The notes under the pieces were generated by a model. That model was not told the DNA's origin. It did not search any database and saw only the letters and a list, made by a program, of their open reading frames with translations. Positions 28,798 to 36,493 of a stretch of DNA of 64,000 nucleotides are shown here, piece by piece. This stretch comes from Cyanobacteriota bacterium (lineage in GTDB: Bacteria > Acidobacteriota > Vicinamibacteria > Vicinamibacterales > UBA2999), in assembly GCA_019752015.1 (NCBI GenBank), contig JAIEMQ010000044.1:62001-126000 (forward strand), written 5' to 3'. The position numbers were made by a program, and so were the translations under genes. How positions within the stretch are numbered: position 1 is the first letter of the stretch; each line of letters opens with the position of its first letter.

Positions 28798-29099
28798 TAA
28801 TCCAGATCGAATCCGCGGATCGGCTTGGTCACGGGTTCCTTCTTCGCTTCGCGCAGCGCCTCTTCGAACCGCTTCGACAGCGCGTCACCCTTGTTCTTCT
28901 CGTTCTGGAACGACTGCTCGAACAGCGCGTCGCGCCTGGCGGCCTGCTCCGCGAGGATTCTCTGCGCGTTATCGAGCTCGGGACGATCGGGATTGGGCGG
29001 CGCTTCGTGGCTCACGACCCGGCCGAGGTTGAGGTCAATGGTCAGCACGGCGCCGCAGCAGGGGCACGGGATCTCGCGTTCGCTCGTCAGCTTCGCCAT
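28797..29099 (-). CDS. Small zinc-ribbon-like and coiled-coil protein
   Basis: About 100 residues from ATG 29099 (an in-frame alternative upstream reaches 29117). The N-terminus has a CxxC pair (IPCPCCGAVLTIDLNLG), as in half zinc ribbons, followed by a charged helical segment (about 40-85, rich in Glu, Arg and Lys) and a short tail ending GFDLD. It may dimerise through the helix and share a zinc site. It is coupled to the EEP gene by a TAATG overlap, so the pair probably work together. Function is unknown. Confidence 0.7.
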   Translation of the reverse strand: MAKLTSEREIPCPCCGAVLTIDLNLGRVVSHEAPPNPDRPELDNAQRILAEQAARRDALFEQSFQNEKNKGDALSKRFEEALREAKKEPVTKPIRGFDLD

Positions 29100-29132
29100 C
29101 CGCTCAGAATAGTTCAATTTTTCAGCTCGTCC

Positions 29133-29160
29133 TTGACAGGCGATAGCAAAGTGATATCAA
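29133..29160 (+). promoter_or_regulatory. Sigma-70-type promoter with overlapping palindrome, upstream of RHH gene
   Basis: TTGACA at 29133-29138 matches the -35 consensus exactly; TATCAA at 29155-29160 follows after 16 bases. The -10 overlaps TGATATCA (29152-29159) and lies within GATAT...ATATC (29153-29169). A palindrome over the -10 is where an autoregulatory ribbon-helix-helix protein, such as the one encoded next, would be expected to bind. Confidence 0.55.
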
Positions 29161-29210
29161 ATTAATATCGTTCGAGGAGGATCCCTTTCATGGTCAACCC
29201 GAACGAGGGG

Positions 29211-29287
29211 ACCGGGAGCCGGGAACCGGGAACTGGGAGCCGGGAACCGGGAGCCGGGATCCGGGAGCCGGGAGCCGGGAGCCGCGA
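29211..29287 (+). repeat. Heptanucleotide tandem array (about 11 units of xCCGGGA)
   Basis: Eleven consecutive 7-base units, mostly GCCGGGA or ACCGGGA, with ACTGGGA at 29232 and a degenerate GCCGCGA at 29281-29287. It separates a strong ribosome binding site and ATG (GAGGAGG 29174-29180, ATG 29190) from the RHH reading frame at 29288. Each unit offers a GGGAG/GGGAA Shine-Dalgarno-like core. Confidence 0.92.
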
Positions 29288-29467
29288 GTGGCCGATCGCA
29301 AACCTTTTCTTCTTCGTATTGATCCAGCGGTGCTGGACGCCGTCCAACGGTGGGCGAACGACGATCTGCGCAGCCTCAACGCGCAGATCGAGTTCGTCCT
29401 GCGGCGGGCCGCGAAGGAGACCGGCCGCCTGAAGGACGACGATACGAAAAGACCGTTGAAGCCGTAA
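29288..29467 (+). CDS. Arc/ribbon-helix-helix-type small DNA-binding protein
   Basis: A 59-residue protein with the pattern of small Arc-like repressors: a beta strand (KPFLLRIDP), then two helices (AVLDAVQRWANDDLR and LNAQIEFVLRRAAKET). I call the start at GTG 29288, with GGGAG at 29277-29281 as the only ribosome site in frame. However, a much better site plus ATG lies at 29190 and is out of frame by two bases because of the intervening heptamer array. Arc-type dimers bind palindromic operators; one overlaps the -10 of the promoter upstream. It precedes, in the same direction, the export operon at 29595. Confidence 0.7.
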   Translation: MADRKPFLLRIDPAVLDAVQRWANDDLRSLNAQIEFVLRRAAKETGRLKDDDTKRPLKP

Positions 29468-29539
29468 TTCCCGCCGCTCGAGCCGCTGTCGAAAACAAGC
29501 CCCGCCAAACGACGTCATTACAAGAGTGCGCTGGAGAAG

Positions 29540-29568
29540 TTGCATTTCGCTTTTTCTTCGCATATGAT
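29540..29568 (+). promoter_or_regulatory. Strong sigma-70-type promoter for the export operon
   Basis: TTGCAT (29540-29545), a 17-base spacer, and TATGAT (29563-29568) give four and five matches to consensus with ideal spacing. GAGG at 29581-29584 and GTG 29595 follow. It lies in the 127 bases between the RHH gene and the adaptor gene, so the operon has its own promoter, possibly controlled by the RHH protein. Confidence 0.6.
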
Positions 29569-29594
29569 TTCTGACTCTTTGAGGTAGCTGATCC

Positions 29595-30869
29595 GTGGCC
29601 GATATCGACGACCTCTCTGCCCTGAAGATCGAGCGCGAGCCGCTCAACGTGGGTGGAGGCAGATGGGTAAGGTGGGTTGTTCTTCTGGTTTTCCTGGCCG
29701 GCGCCGGCGGCGGAGCCTATTACTGGCTCACGCGCGAGCGGCCCATTGAAGTCGAGGTCGCCGAGGTGTCCGAGCGCGCCGCCGGCCGGCAGGCGTCCGT
29801 CCTCGACGGCAACGGCTACGTCGTCGCCCGCCGCAAAGCGACGGTCTCGTCCAAAGTCACCGGCAAAGTGATCGAGGTCAACGTCGAGGAAGGCATGGAG
29901 GTCCGCGAGGGCCAGGTGCTGGCAAGACTCGACGACTCCACGCTGCAAGCCGCGCTGCGGCTCTATCGCGCGCAGCTCGAGGCGGCCAAGCGGCAGATCC
30001 CGGAAAGCGACGTGCGTCTCGCACAGGCGCGCGTGCAGTTGACGCGGCAGGAGCGGCTGCGCAAGGAAGGCCTGAACACGCCGAACGACATCGACAACGC
30101 GAAGGCGGAAGTGGATTCGCTGGTGGCGCGCATCGCGTCGCTGCAGGAACAGGTCAAGGTCGCCGAGAGCCAGATCGCAATGCAGTTGACGGCGATCGCC
30201 GACACGGTCATCCGTGCGCCGTTCACCGGCGTGGCGCTGTCGAAGGACGCGCAACCCGGAGAGATGGTGTCGCCGGTGTCCGCCGGCGGCGGTTTCACGC
30301 GCACCGGCATCTCGACGATCGTCGACATGCGATCGCTCGAGATCGAAGTGGACGTCAACGAGGCCTACATCAATCGCGTCCGGCCGAATCAGCCGGTGGT
30401 GGCCACGCTCAACGGCTACCCGGGCTGGGAGATTCCGGCCAGCGTGATCGCCGTCGTGCCCACCGCCGATCGCCAGAAGGCGACGGTGCTGGTCCGCATC
30501 GCGTTCAACCCTTCGACAAGCTCGGGGTTGCCCCGAGCGGAGTCGAGGGGCAAGCAGCTCGATCCGCGGATTCTTCCGGACATGGGCGCCAAGGTGACAT
30601 TCCTGCGGGAAGCCGACACCACGGCCGCGGCGGCGTCCTCAGCGGCGGCGCAAACGGTGACGCTGGTGCCGCAGGGCGCGGTCAAGACGGACAGCGGGAC
30701 CACGTTCGTGTTCCTCGTAACTGGCGCGACGGTTGAGCGCCGCGCCGTGAAGACTGGCGGCACCGACGGCGATCGCGTCGAAGTGCTCGCGGGATTGAAG
30801 GGCGGCGATCGCGTCGTGATCGCGCCGCCGCCGGAGCTGGCCGCAGGCAAGGAGATCATCGTCAAATGA
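29595..30869 (+). CDS. HlyD/MacA-type periplasmic adaptor subunit
   Basis: A 424-residue membrane-fusion protein. One N-terminal helix (about residues 24-44) anchors it; a lipoyl half (KVTGKVIEVNVEEGMEVREGQVL, about 85-110), a long coiled-coil hairpin (about 115-195), the second lipoyl half (IRAPFTGVALSKDAQPGEMV) and beta-barrel/proximal domains follow. It joins the inner-membrane ABC unit to an outer-membrane channel. Start GTG 29595, with GAGG ten bases upstream. Residues about 305-319 (NPSTSSGLPRAESRG) are encoded by a 42-base palindrome that looks inserted in frame. The stop overlaps the ATPase start by four bases. Confidence 0.9.
   Translation: MADIDDLSALKIEREPLNVGGGRWVRWVVLLVFLAGAGGGAYYWLTRERPIEVEVAEVSERAAGRQASVLDGNGYVVARRKATVSSKVTGKVIEVNVEEGMEVREGQVLARLDDSTLQAALRLYRAQLEAAKRQIPESDVRLAQARVQLTRQERLRKEGLNTPNDIDNAKAEVDSLVARIASLQEQVKVAESQIAMQLTAIADTVIRAPFTGVALSKDAQPGEMVSPVSAGGGFTRTGISTIVDMRSLEIEVDVNEAYINRVRPNQPVVATLNGYPGWEIPASVIAVVPTADRQKATVLVRIAFNPSTSSGLPRAESRGKQLDPRILPDMGAKVTFLREADTTAAAASSAAAQTVTLVPQGAVKTDSGTTFVFLVTGATVERRAVKTGGTDGDRVEVLAGLKGGDRVVIAPPPELAAGKEIIVK
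30509..30550 (+). repeat. 42-base palindromic element inserted in frame in adaptor gene
   Basis: CCCTTCGAC (30509-30517) pairs with GTCGAGGGG (30542-30550, one G-T mismatch) and GCTCGGGG (30520-30527) pairs perfectly with CCCCGAGC (30531-30538). The length is 14 codons exactly. From memory, CCTTCGACAAGCTC-type palindromes are widespread intergenic repeats in many bacteria and are occasionally found inside genes. Confidence 0.8.
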
Positions 30870-31564
30870 GCGCACTGGTACAAATCAACGGCGTCCACAA
30901 GTACTTCACGCGCGGCAGCGAGCGCATTGACGTCCTCAAGGGCGTCACGCTCGACATTCCGCAGGGCGACTTCCTGGCGCTGATGGGGCCGTCCGGATCG
31001 GGCAAGACCACGCTGCTCAACCTGCTGGGCGGGCTCGATCAGCCGTCGGGCGGATCGATCGAAGTCGGCGGCACGAACATCGGCGCGCTCTCGGGCGGGC
31101 AGTTGTCGAAGTGGCGCTCGCACCACATCGGCTTCGTGTTTCAGCTCTACAACCTGCTGCCGGTGCTGACCGCGGAGCGCAACGTGGAGCTGCCGCTGCT
31201 GTTGACGAAGCTGTCGAAGGCGGAACGCATGAAGCGCGTGGCGATCGCGCTGAAAGTGGTGGGCCTCGCCGAGCGCGCGAAGCATTACCCGCGGCAACTG
31301 TCGGGCGGCCAGGAACAGCGCGTCGGCATTGCGCGCGCGATCGTCACCGATCCCACGTTGCTGCTCGCCGACGAGCCGACCGGCGACCTCGATCGCAAGG
31401 CCGGCGACGAAATCCTCGATCTGCTGCAGGCGCTCAACCGCGATCACGGCAAGACCATCGTGATGGTGACGCACGATCCGCGCGCCGCGGAGCGCGCCAA
31501 GCGCACGCTGCATCTGGAGAAGGGCCAGTTGATGGCCGGCGTGACAGAGGGCGTGCACGCATGA
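30866..31564 (+). CDS. ABC transporter ATP-binding protein (MacB/LolD group)
   Basis: A 232-residue ATPase of the FtsE/LolD/MacB subgroup, which powers export or extrusion with FtsX-type permeases. All motifs are present: Walker [11 protein letters not shown]-loop VFQLYNLLP, signature [14 protein letters not shown], Walker [13 protein letters not shown] and switch His in [13 protein letters not shown]. The subgroup motif [12 protein letters not shown] is also present. It overlaps adaptor and permease genes by four bases at each end (ATGA), the classic arrangement of one translated operon. Confidence 0.95.
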   Translation: MSALVQINGVHKYFTRGSERIDVLKGVTLDIPQGDFLALMGPSGSGKTTLLNLLGGLDQPSGGSIEVGGTNIGALSGGQLSKWRSHHIGFVFQLYNLLPVLTAERNVELPLLLTKLSKAERMKRVAIALKVVGLAERAKHYPRQLSGGQEQRVGIARAIVTDPTLLLADEPTGDLDRKAGDEILDLLQALNRDHGKTIVMVTHDPRAAERAKRTLHLEKGQLMAGVTEGVHA

Positions 31565-32709
31565 AGTTCCTGCCGCTTCTCTGGAGCAGCCTCTGGCGCA
31601 AGAAAATTCGCACCATCTTCACGCTGCTCTCGGTGTTCATCGCGTTCCTGCTGTTCGGCCTGCTGATGACGATCCGCGGGGCGTTCAGCTTCGGCGTCGA
31701 CATTGCCGGCCTCGATCGACTGGTGCTGATCCACAAGGTCGCGCTGATCATGCCGCTGCCGGTGTCGTACAAGGAACGCCTCGCCGCGACCGAAGGCGTG
31801 GCCGTGGTGTCGCACCAGACGTGGTTCGGCGGCGTCTACCAGGACCCGGCGAATTTCTTTGCGCAAATGGTCGTGGAGCCCGAACCGTTCATGAAGATTT
31901 ATCCGGAGTTCAGGATTCCGGACGATCAAGTCAAGGCGTGGCTTGCCGATCGGCAGGGCGCCATTGTCGGCGTCGACCTGGCGAAGCGGTTCAAGTGGAA
32001 GATCGGCGATCGCATTCCGATCACCGGCACGATCTGGCAGCCGCAACAGGGCCAGACCTGGGAATTCAACATCGTCGGGATGTACGACGGCGAGGCGGGC
32101 GTCGACAAGACGCAGTTCTTCTTCCGCTACGACTACCTCGATGAAAACCGCCGCGGCGGCCAGGGACTGGTCGGCTGGTACGTCGTGAAGATTGCTGATC
32201 CTTCACAGGCGCAGCAGATGGGCGCGAAATTCGACGCGATGTTCGCGAACTCGTCGGCGGAAACCAAGACGACCACCGAGAAAGGGTTCGTCGAAGGCTT
32301 CGCGAAACAGGTCGGCGACATCGGCGCGATCATGGTGGCCATCCTGGTGGCCGTGCTGTTCACCATGCTGCTGGTGGCCGCGAACACCATGGCGCAATCG
32401 GTGAGAGAGCGCACCAGCGAGATGGGCGTGCTGAAGACGCTGGGCTTCTCGAACGGCTCCATCCTCGCGCTGATCCTCGGCGAGTCGGTCCTGATCGCCG
32501 TGCTGGGCGGCGCGCTCGGACTCGGGTTGTCGTGGCTGATCGTCCAACGCGGCGATCCGACCAACGGCATGCTGCCGGTCTTCATCCTCCCGGCACGCGA
32601 CGTCGTCATCGGCGGCGTGATGATCGTGGTGCTGGGGCTGATTGCCGGCGCCCTGCCCGCTTTCAACGCCATGAACCTGAAGATCGCCGACGCGCTGAGG
32701 AGAAGCTGA
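31561..32709 (+). CDS. FtsX/MacB-type ABC permease, first of two
   Basis: A 382-residue permease starting at ATG 31561, which overlaps the ATPase stop (ATGA). It has one N-terminal helix (about 17-37), a MacB-type periplasmic core (about 60-250) and three C-terminal helices (about 265-290, 310-340 and 355-375) of the FtsX domain, with the coupling-loop text SVRERTSEMGVLKTLGFSNG. It exports an unknown substrate through the adaptor. A much longer in-frame extension runs upstream through the ATPase gene but is out of phase with that gene and is not real. Confidence 0.93.
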   Translation: MKFLPLLWSSLWRKKIRTIFTLLSVFIAFLLFGLLMTIRGAFSFGVDIAGLDRLVLIHKVALIMPLPVSYKERLAATEGVAVVSHQTWFGGVYQDPANFFAQMVVEPEPFMKIYPEFRIPDDQVKAWLADRQGAIVGVDLAKRFKWKIGDRIPITGTIWQPQQGQTWEFNIVGMYDGEAGVDKTQFFFRYDYLDENRRGGQGLVGWYVVKIADPSQAQQMGAKFDAMFANSSAETKTTTEKGFVEGFAKQVGDIGAIMVAILVAVLFTMLLVAANTMAQSVRERTSEMGVLKTLGFSNGSILALILGESVLIAVLGGALGLGLSWLIVQRGDPTNGMLPVFILPARDVVIGGVMIVVLGLIAGALPAFNAMNLKIADALRRS

Positions 32710-32735
32710 GCACAGAAGGCTCAGAAAGCCCAGAC

Positions 32736-33923
32736 ATGAATTTCATTACCCAAACATTTGCCGTGACCCTGCTGAACCTGCGGACCATTCCGCAGCGGCT
32801 CGGCTCGTCGGGCGTTGCCATTGTCGGCATTGCCGGCGTCGTAATCGTGCTGGTGTCGGTGCTGTCGATCGCGCAAGGCTTCGCCGCGGCGATGGAACAG
32901 TCCGGCGACGACAATCGCGCGCTCGTGATGCGCAGCGGCGCCGACAGCGAAATGACCAGCGGGCTAGGGCCGACCGAAGTCGACATCATCAAGCAGGCGC
33001 CCGGGCTCAGGCGCGACGGCCAGACGGCCGTGGCCAGCGCCGAGCTCTACGTGATCATCGACATCCCGAAGATCGGCACCAACTCGCCCGCCAACGTGCC
33101 GGTGCGCGGTATTGAGCCGACCGCGACGGCGGTGCGTTCGGAGTTTTCGATCACGCAGGGCCGGATGTTCGAGTTCGGCACCACGGAAGTGGTGGTCGGC
33201 CGCGGCGCGTCGGTGAATTTCCAGGGCCTCACGCTGGGCAACACCATCGTGTCCGGACAGAACCGGTGGCAGGTCGTCGGCATCTTCGAGACCGACGGCA
33301 GCATTGCCGAAACCGAGATCTGGATCGATGCGCGCACTCTGCAGGGCGCCTACCGCCGCGGCAATTCGTTCCAGACGGTGCTGGCGCGGCTCGACTCGAG
33401 CCAGACGTTCGACACGTTCCGCGACTGGCTGATTGCCAACCCGCAGGTCAACGTGCAGGTGCGCCGCGAGGCCGAGTACTACGCGCAGCAGTCGCGCGCG
33501 CTCACCGGCCTGATTCAGGGCATCGGCTTCGGCATTGCCGCGCTGATGGGCATCGGCGCGGTGTTCGGCGCGATCCTGACGATGTATACGGCCGTATCGA
33601 CGCGCTCGCGCGAGATCGCCACGCTGAGAGCGCTCGGCTTCAATACGACATCGGTGCTGGTCTCGGTGCTGAGCGAATCGCTGGCGCTGGCCGCGATTGG
33701 CGGCGCCATCGGCGGCGTGCTCGCGTATGTCGCCTTCAACGGCTACCAGACGTCGACGATGAACTTCTCGACGTTCAGCCAGGTGGCATTCGCGTTCCAG
33801 GTGACACCGCAGTTGCTTGGAATGGGGCTGACCTATGCCCTGATGATGGGACTCGTCGGCGGGCTCTTCCCCGCGGTGCGCGCGGCACGGCTCCCTATCC
33901 CCTCGGCGCTCAGAGAGTTATAA
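32736..33923 (+). CDS. FtsX/MacB-type ABC permease, second of two
   Basis: A 395-residue permease starting at ATG 32736, 26 bases after the first permease. Topology is the same: N-terminal helix (about 25-48), periplasmic core, and three C-terminal helices with STRSREIATLRALGFNTTSVL as the coupling segment and a terminal LFPAVRAARLPIPSALREL. Two different permease genes with one ATPase and one adaptor suggest a heterodimeric exporter rather than the MacB homodimer. No outer-membrane TolC gene is in the operon, though a small beta-barrel gene follows at 33972. Confidence 0.92.
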   Translation: MNFITQTFAVTLLNLRTIPQRLGSSGVAIVGIAGVVIVLVSVLSIAQGFAAAMEQSGDDNRALVMRSGADSEMTSGLGPTEVDIIKQAPGLRRDGQTAVASAELYVIIDIPKIGTNSPANVPVRGIEPTATAVRSEFSITQGRMFEFGTTEVVVGRGASVNFQGLTLGNTIVSGQNRWQVVGIFETDGSIAETEIWIDARTLQGAYRRGNSFQTVLARLDSSQTFDTFRDWLIANPQVNVQVRREAEYYAQQSRALTGLIQGIGFGIAALMGIGAVFGAILTMYTAVSTRSREIATLRALGFNTTSVLVSVLSESLALAAIGGAIGGVLAYVAFNGYQTSTMNFSTFSQVAFAFQVTPQLLGMGLTYALMMGLVGGLFPAVRAARLPIPSALREL

Positions 33924-33971
33924 GCCAGAGCTTTTCAGGGCGCGGCTTTTGCATTTTCACGTGATGTGAAC

Positions 33972-34622
33972 ATGCGCAACCTCGGCCTCGTCGCTGTCCT
34001 GCTCATCGCGGTGCTGCCCCGTCCGGCTCAGGCACAAGGCGACTTCATCAAACAACGCTTGAAGAGCCTGGTGGAACGATCCGGCATCTACGTATCGCTC
34101 ACCACGAGAACCGCGGTTGATGATGAAGTGCGCATGGGCACGTCGTTGGGCATTGGCTGGGGCCTGGCGGGAAAACAGCGGACCGGCAAGAAGTATCCGT
34201 TCAGCTTCTCGTCTTACAGCGGCGATCTCCAAACCAATGCGGGCTCGGCGTTCGGCCGGATCAAGGCCAGGCAAATCATGAGCGGCATCGGTTATCAATG
34301 GGTGCGCGGCAAACTCGTTTACGGAGGCCAAATCGGTGTCGGCTACTCGTTCAATAGCGTGACACTCAATCCTGGAGTCGCAATGGCGTTCGGCGTGCCG
34401 GAACCGGTCGGCGTGTCCGTGAGCAACTCATTCGTGGTGCGGCCGCAGGCCAAGGTCGAATACTTCGTCCATCGCAAGATGAGCCTGCGCACCCAGTTTG
34501 GGTACACTTACACCGATCCCCAGGTCGTGATCCGCGCCGTCACGCAGGACTTTGCGGACGACTGGAACCCGCATCACTGGCAACTCAGTTTCGCGGTTGG
34601 ATTCTTTCCGCTCAGGAAATAA
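33972..34622 (+). CDS. Predicted outer-membrane beta-barrel protein
   Basis: A 216-residue protein with a signal peptide (residues 1-22, ends AQAQ) and alternating strands ending in an aromatic stretch (WQLSFAVGFFPLRK). It contains SGIGYQWVRGKLVYGGQIGVGYSF and VEYFVHRKMSLRTQFGYTY-like strands typical of eight- to ten-strand outer-membrane barrels. It follows the exporter operon by 48 bases in the same direction and may be part of it, but a link is not proven. Starts GTG 33966 and ATG 33972 are both possible; there is no clear Shine-Dalgarno. The stop codon lies at the edge of an A/T-rich repeat. Confidence 0.7.
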   Translation: MRNLGLVAVLLIAVLPRPAQAQGDFIKQRLKSLVERSGIYVSLTTRTAVDDEVRMGTSLGIGWGLAGKQRTGKKYPFSFSSYSGDLQTNAGSAFGRIKARQIMSGIGYQWVRGKLVYGGQIGVGYSFNSVTLNPGVAMAFGVPEPVGVSVSNSFVVRPQAKVEYFVHRKMSLRTQFGYTYTDPQVVIRAVTQDFADDWNPHHWQLSFAVGFFPLRK

Positions 34623-34690
34623 CAAAGAACGAAAAACGAATAACAAATTGTTTTCTTTTTTTGTTCTTTGTTCTTTCTTCTTTGTTCTTT
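34616..34690. repeat. A/T-rich inverted repeat with (GTTCTTT)4 heptamers
   Basis: The left part GAAATAACAAAGAACGAA (34616-34633) overlaps the stop codon of the barrel gene; the right part has four 7-base units GTTCTTT, GTTCTTT, CTTCTTT, GTTCTTT at 34663-34690, ending exactly at the stop codon of the next, minus-strand gene. Arms are complementary in parts, so a hairpin can form. The composition contrasts sharply with the GC-rich surroundings. An inverted relative lies at 51811-51884. Confidence 0.85.
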
Positions 34691-34915
34691 CTAATTCTCT
34701 TCTTCGAACTCTTCTTCTTCAGCGGGGTTGAAGCGCGTCGACGGACGCAGCGCTTCGCGGTAATCGTAGAGCGGCAGACCTGAAACGTGACGCGGATTCA
34801 CGCAGCCCGTCGACTTGCTGCCGAGGACCACGAGCACGGGACTCCCCGACGTTCCTTCACGGAACACCAGGCGGCAGCCGCACGCGAGACGAGCGTTCAC
34901 GAATCCTTTCAACAT
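34691..34915 (-). CDS. Small conserved-looking protein, unknown function
   Basis: A 74-residue protein with two Cys near residues 12 and 14 (ARLACGCRLVF), a third at about residue 38 (TGCVNPRHV) and an acidic tail (AEEEEFEEEN). The N-terminal half is beta-like (RLVFREGTSGSPVLVVLGSKS), and HVSGLPLYDYREALRPSTR is a Pro/Arg-rich segment. There is no signal peptide or membrane helix. The Cys spacing could bind a metal with the His at about 42. It lies 65 bases from the thioredoxin gene and may be co-transcribed with it. No family recognised. Confidence 0.6.
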   Translation of the reverse strand: MLKGFVNARLACGCRLVFREGTSGSPVLVVLGSKSTGCVNPRHVSGLPLYDYREALRPSTRFNPAEEEEFEEEN

Positions 34916-34979
34916 GATGGAGTGATGATACTACGTCCGCGTGCGCGATTCTCGCTTCGGCGAGACGGGCTGCGTTTTT

Positions 34980-35660
34980 TCACATCAACGCAACAATTTC
35001 TTTTTCGAACACCGCTTTCGGCGCGATGCCCATGTGCTTGCGGCACACCTTGCCGTCCTTGCTGATGATGAACGACGCCGGGATGCCCCAGATGGGTCCG
35101 TAGGCGTCCTGCACATCTTCGCGCCCTTCACCGAGCAGGATTGGGTAATTCATCTTGTATTCGGCGGCGTACTTCTTCGCCAGCTCCGCCGTGTCGTCGA
35201 CCGAGTAGCCGATGATGGTGAGTTTGTCTTTGTATTTTTCCTGGAGCTCGACGAAGCCGGGGATTTCGGCCTTGCACGGACCGCACCACGTTGCCCAGAA
35301 ATTCAGCAGCACGACTTTGTTGGGATCCTTGAACGACGACAGCGCGACTTCCTTGCCGTCCAGGTCCTTCAACGTGAAATCCCAGTTCGCCGGCTTCGCA
35401 TCGGCCATGCATGATGCGCCGTCCGTCTGCGGCGCGCTGGTGTCGTGCGACGCGGCGGGCGTCACGGCCGCGGCAGTGGCCTCGACCTTCGCGGCCTCCT
35501 CGCTCGGCGACCACACGAACGGAATTGCAATCGCAAGCAATGCTCCCGCGGTCGCCGCGACGGCGAAGGTGCGCATTTTGTTGGACGGACCGGGGGATGG
35601 TTCGCCCGGCGTGCCGGACGGAGTCCCGGTTGAGAACCCAGGCTGGTCTTGTTGTTCCAT
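34980..35660 (-). CDS. Membrane-anchored TlpA/ResA-type thioredoxin
   Basis: About 226 residues from ATG 35660. A Pro/Gly/Ser-rich cytosolic tail is followed by one helix (about 30-48) and a periplasmic thioredoxin domain (about 88-226) with WCGPCK, VVLLNFWATW and the cis-Pro loop GIPASFIISKDG. It acts as a periplasmic disulfide reductant, for example in haem or CuA-site maturation. I choose 35660 because the longer frame to 35678 overlaps the anti-sigma gene, whose stop lies four bases upstream. An extra Cys pair (SCMADAKPANW and VCRKHMG) may be structural. Confidence 0.9.
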   Translation of the reverse strand: MEQQDQPGFSTGTPSGTPGEPSPGPSNKMRTFAVAATAGALLAIAIPFVWSPSEEAAKVEATAAAVTPAASHDTSAPQTDGASCMADAKPANWDFTLKDLDGKEVALSSFKDPNKVVLLNFWATWCGPCKAEIPGFVELQEKYKDKLTIIGYSVDDTAELAKKYAAEYKMNYPILLGEGREDVQDAYGPIWGIPASFIISKDGKVCRKHMGIAPKAVFEKEIVALM

Positions 35661-35664
35661 GCCC

Positions 35665-36426
35665 CTATTTTGCCTCATTCCGCAGGTAGGACGCGACGCG
35701 TGACAACTGATTACGATTGCCGCCGCGCGCGACCAGCATGTAGGTGCGATCGCCCTGCGTCCACACCACCTGGTCGTGGCCGAACAGCGACAATTCCGCG
35801 GCGGGCCGCGTCAATCCGGGGACGATGAACAACGAGAGCGGCTCGCCGTCGAGCCGGTACATCAGGTGCGCGGCGCGGCCATCGCCGTAAAGGCATCGGC
35901 GCACCGCCATCAGCTCGAGTTTTTCCGCGGCCAGCGGCGCCGGCACCGCGACGCTGAAATCGAATTCCTGTTTGAGCGTGGCTTCGGCCTGCTCCTTCGC
36001 GATCGGCTCGCCGTCGGCATCGCCTTCGATGGTGAAGCACTTCAAGTGATCGAGCGCGAGCTGCGCGGCCAGCAGCGCCGTCGATCGCACCGTCGCGATC
36101 GGCAGCAGCACCGCGCCGAGCGTCAGCACCACCATCGCCGCCGCGGCGAACGCCGTCAGGCGCCCGGTCCAGCCAAGCAGGTCTTGAGGTCTCGAGGTCT
36201 TGAGGTCTTGATCGAGGTGCGCAATCACGCGTGTGCGGAGTCCGGGCGGCGCGATGGGTGAAAGCTCCGCCGCCTGCGCGCGCAGCACGCTGCGCGCCAC
36301 GGTCTGCGCATGCGCGGACGCGCGGCAGTTCGCGCACCCGTCAAGATGCGCCGCGATCGACGCCGCATTCTTCGAAACGCCGTCGACGTATTCCGCCAGC
36401 TGCTCTTCAACCTGCCGACAATTCAT
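35665..36426 (-). CDS. Membrane-bound anti-sigma factor (zinc-finger ZAS type)
   Basis: A 253-residue protein with an N-terminal ZAS/zf-HC2 motif (MNCRQVEEQLAEYVDG; His..Cys..Cys as HLDGCANC, about residues 27-34), a single helix (about 90-112) and a periplasmic domain. It would sequester the ECF sigma factor encoded just upstream and respond to an envelope signal. Start is ATG 36426; a TTG one codon earlier is also in frame. Residues about 73-83 (DLKTSRPQDLL) are encoded by an 8-base repeat array (36178-36209), the same type that fills the gap to the sigma gene. Confidence 0.85.
   Translation of the reverse strand: MNCRQVEEQLAEYVDGVSKNAASIAAHLDGCANCRASAHAQTVARSVLRAQAAELSPIAPPGLRTRVIAHLDQDLKTSRPQDLLGWTGRLTAFAAAAMVVLTLGAVLLPIATVRSTALLAAQLALDHLKCFTIEGDADGEPIAKEQAEATLKQEFDFSVAVPAPLAAEKLELMAVRRCLYGDGRAAHLMYRLDGEPLSLFIVPGLTRPAAELSLFGHDQVVWTQGDRTYMLVARGGNRNQLSRVASYLRNEAK
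36178..36209. repeat. Octanucleotide array inside anti-sigma gene (GAGGTCTT)
   Basis: Four 8-base units: CAGGTCTT, GAGGTCTC, GAGGTCTT, GAGGTCTT. They lie between the zinc finger and membrane helix of the anti-sigma factor, in the cytoplasmic linker. The unit length is not a multiple of three, so gain or loss of one unit would shift the frame and cut off the membrane anchor. Confidence 0.8.
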
Positions 36427-36453
36427 CAAACCCTCAAGACGTCACGACGGCAC

Positions 36454-36493
36454 GACCTCAAGACCTCAAGCCCTCAAGCCCTCAAGCCCTCTT
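36454..36493. repeat. Octanucleotide array between sigma and anti-sigma genes (GACCTCAA)
   Basis: Five 8-base units, GACCTCAA twice, GCCCTCAA twice, GCCCTCTT. The sigma-factor stop codon (36482-36484) and its last codons (KRA) lie inside the array. It is the complementary-strand form of the repeat inside the anti-sigma gene 250 bases away. Confidence 0.85.

Noticed and set aside
29190-29432. 80-codon frame starting at the strong ATG before the RHH gene
   Set aside because: Past the repeat it reads out of phase with a clear RHH protein and has low-complexity sequence. I treat it as the off state of a repeat-shifted start, not as a gene.
29162-29647. Minus-strand 161-codon frame through the heptamer array
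   Set aside because: It crosses the array, the RHH gene and the operon promoter; its composition reflects the repeat (PAPGSR).
31111-31560. N-terminal extension of the first FtsX permease
   Set aside because: It lies in another frame of the ATPase gene and is Arg-rich; the ATG at 31561 overlaps the ATPase stop and starts a typical permease.
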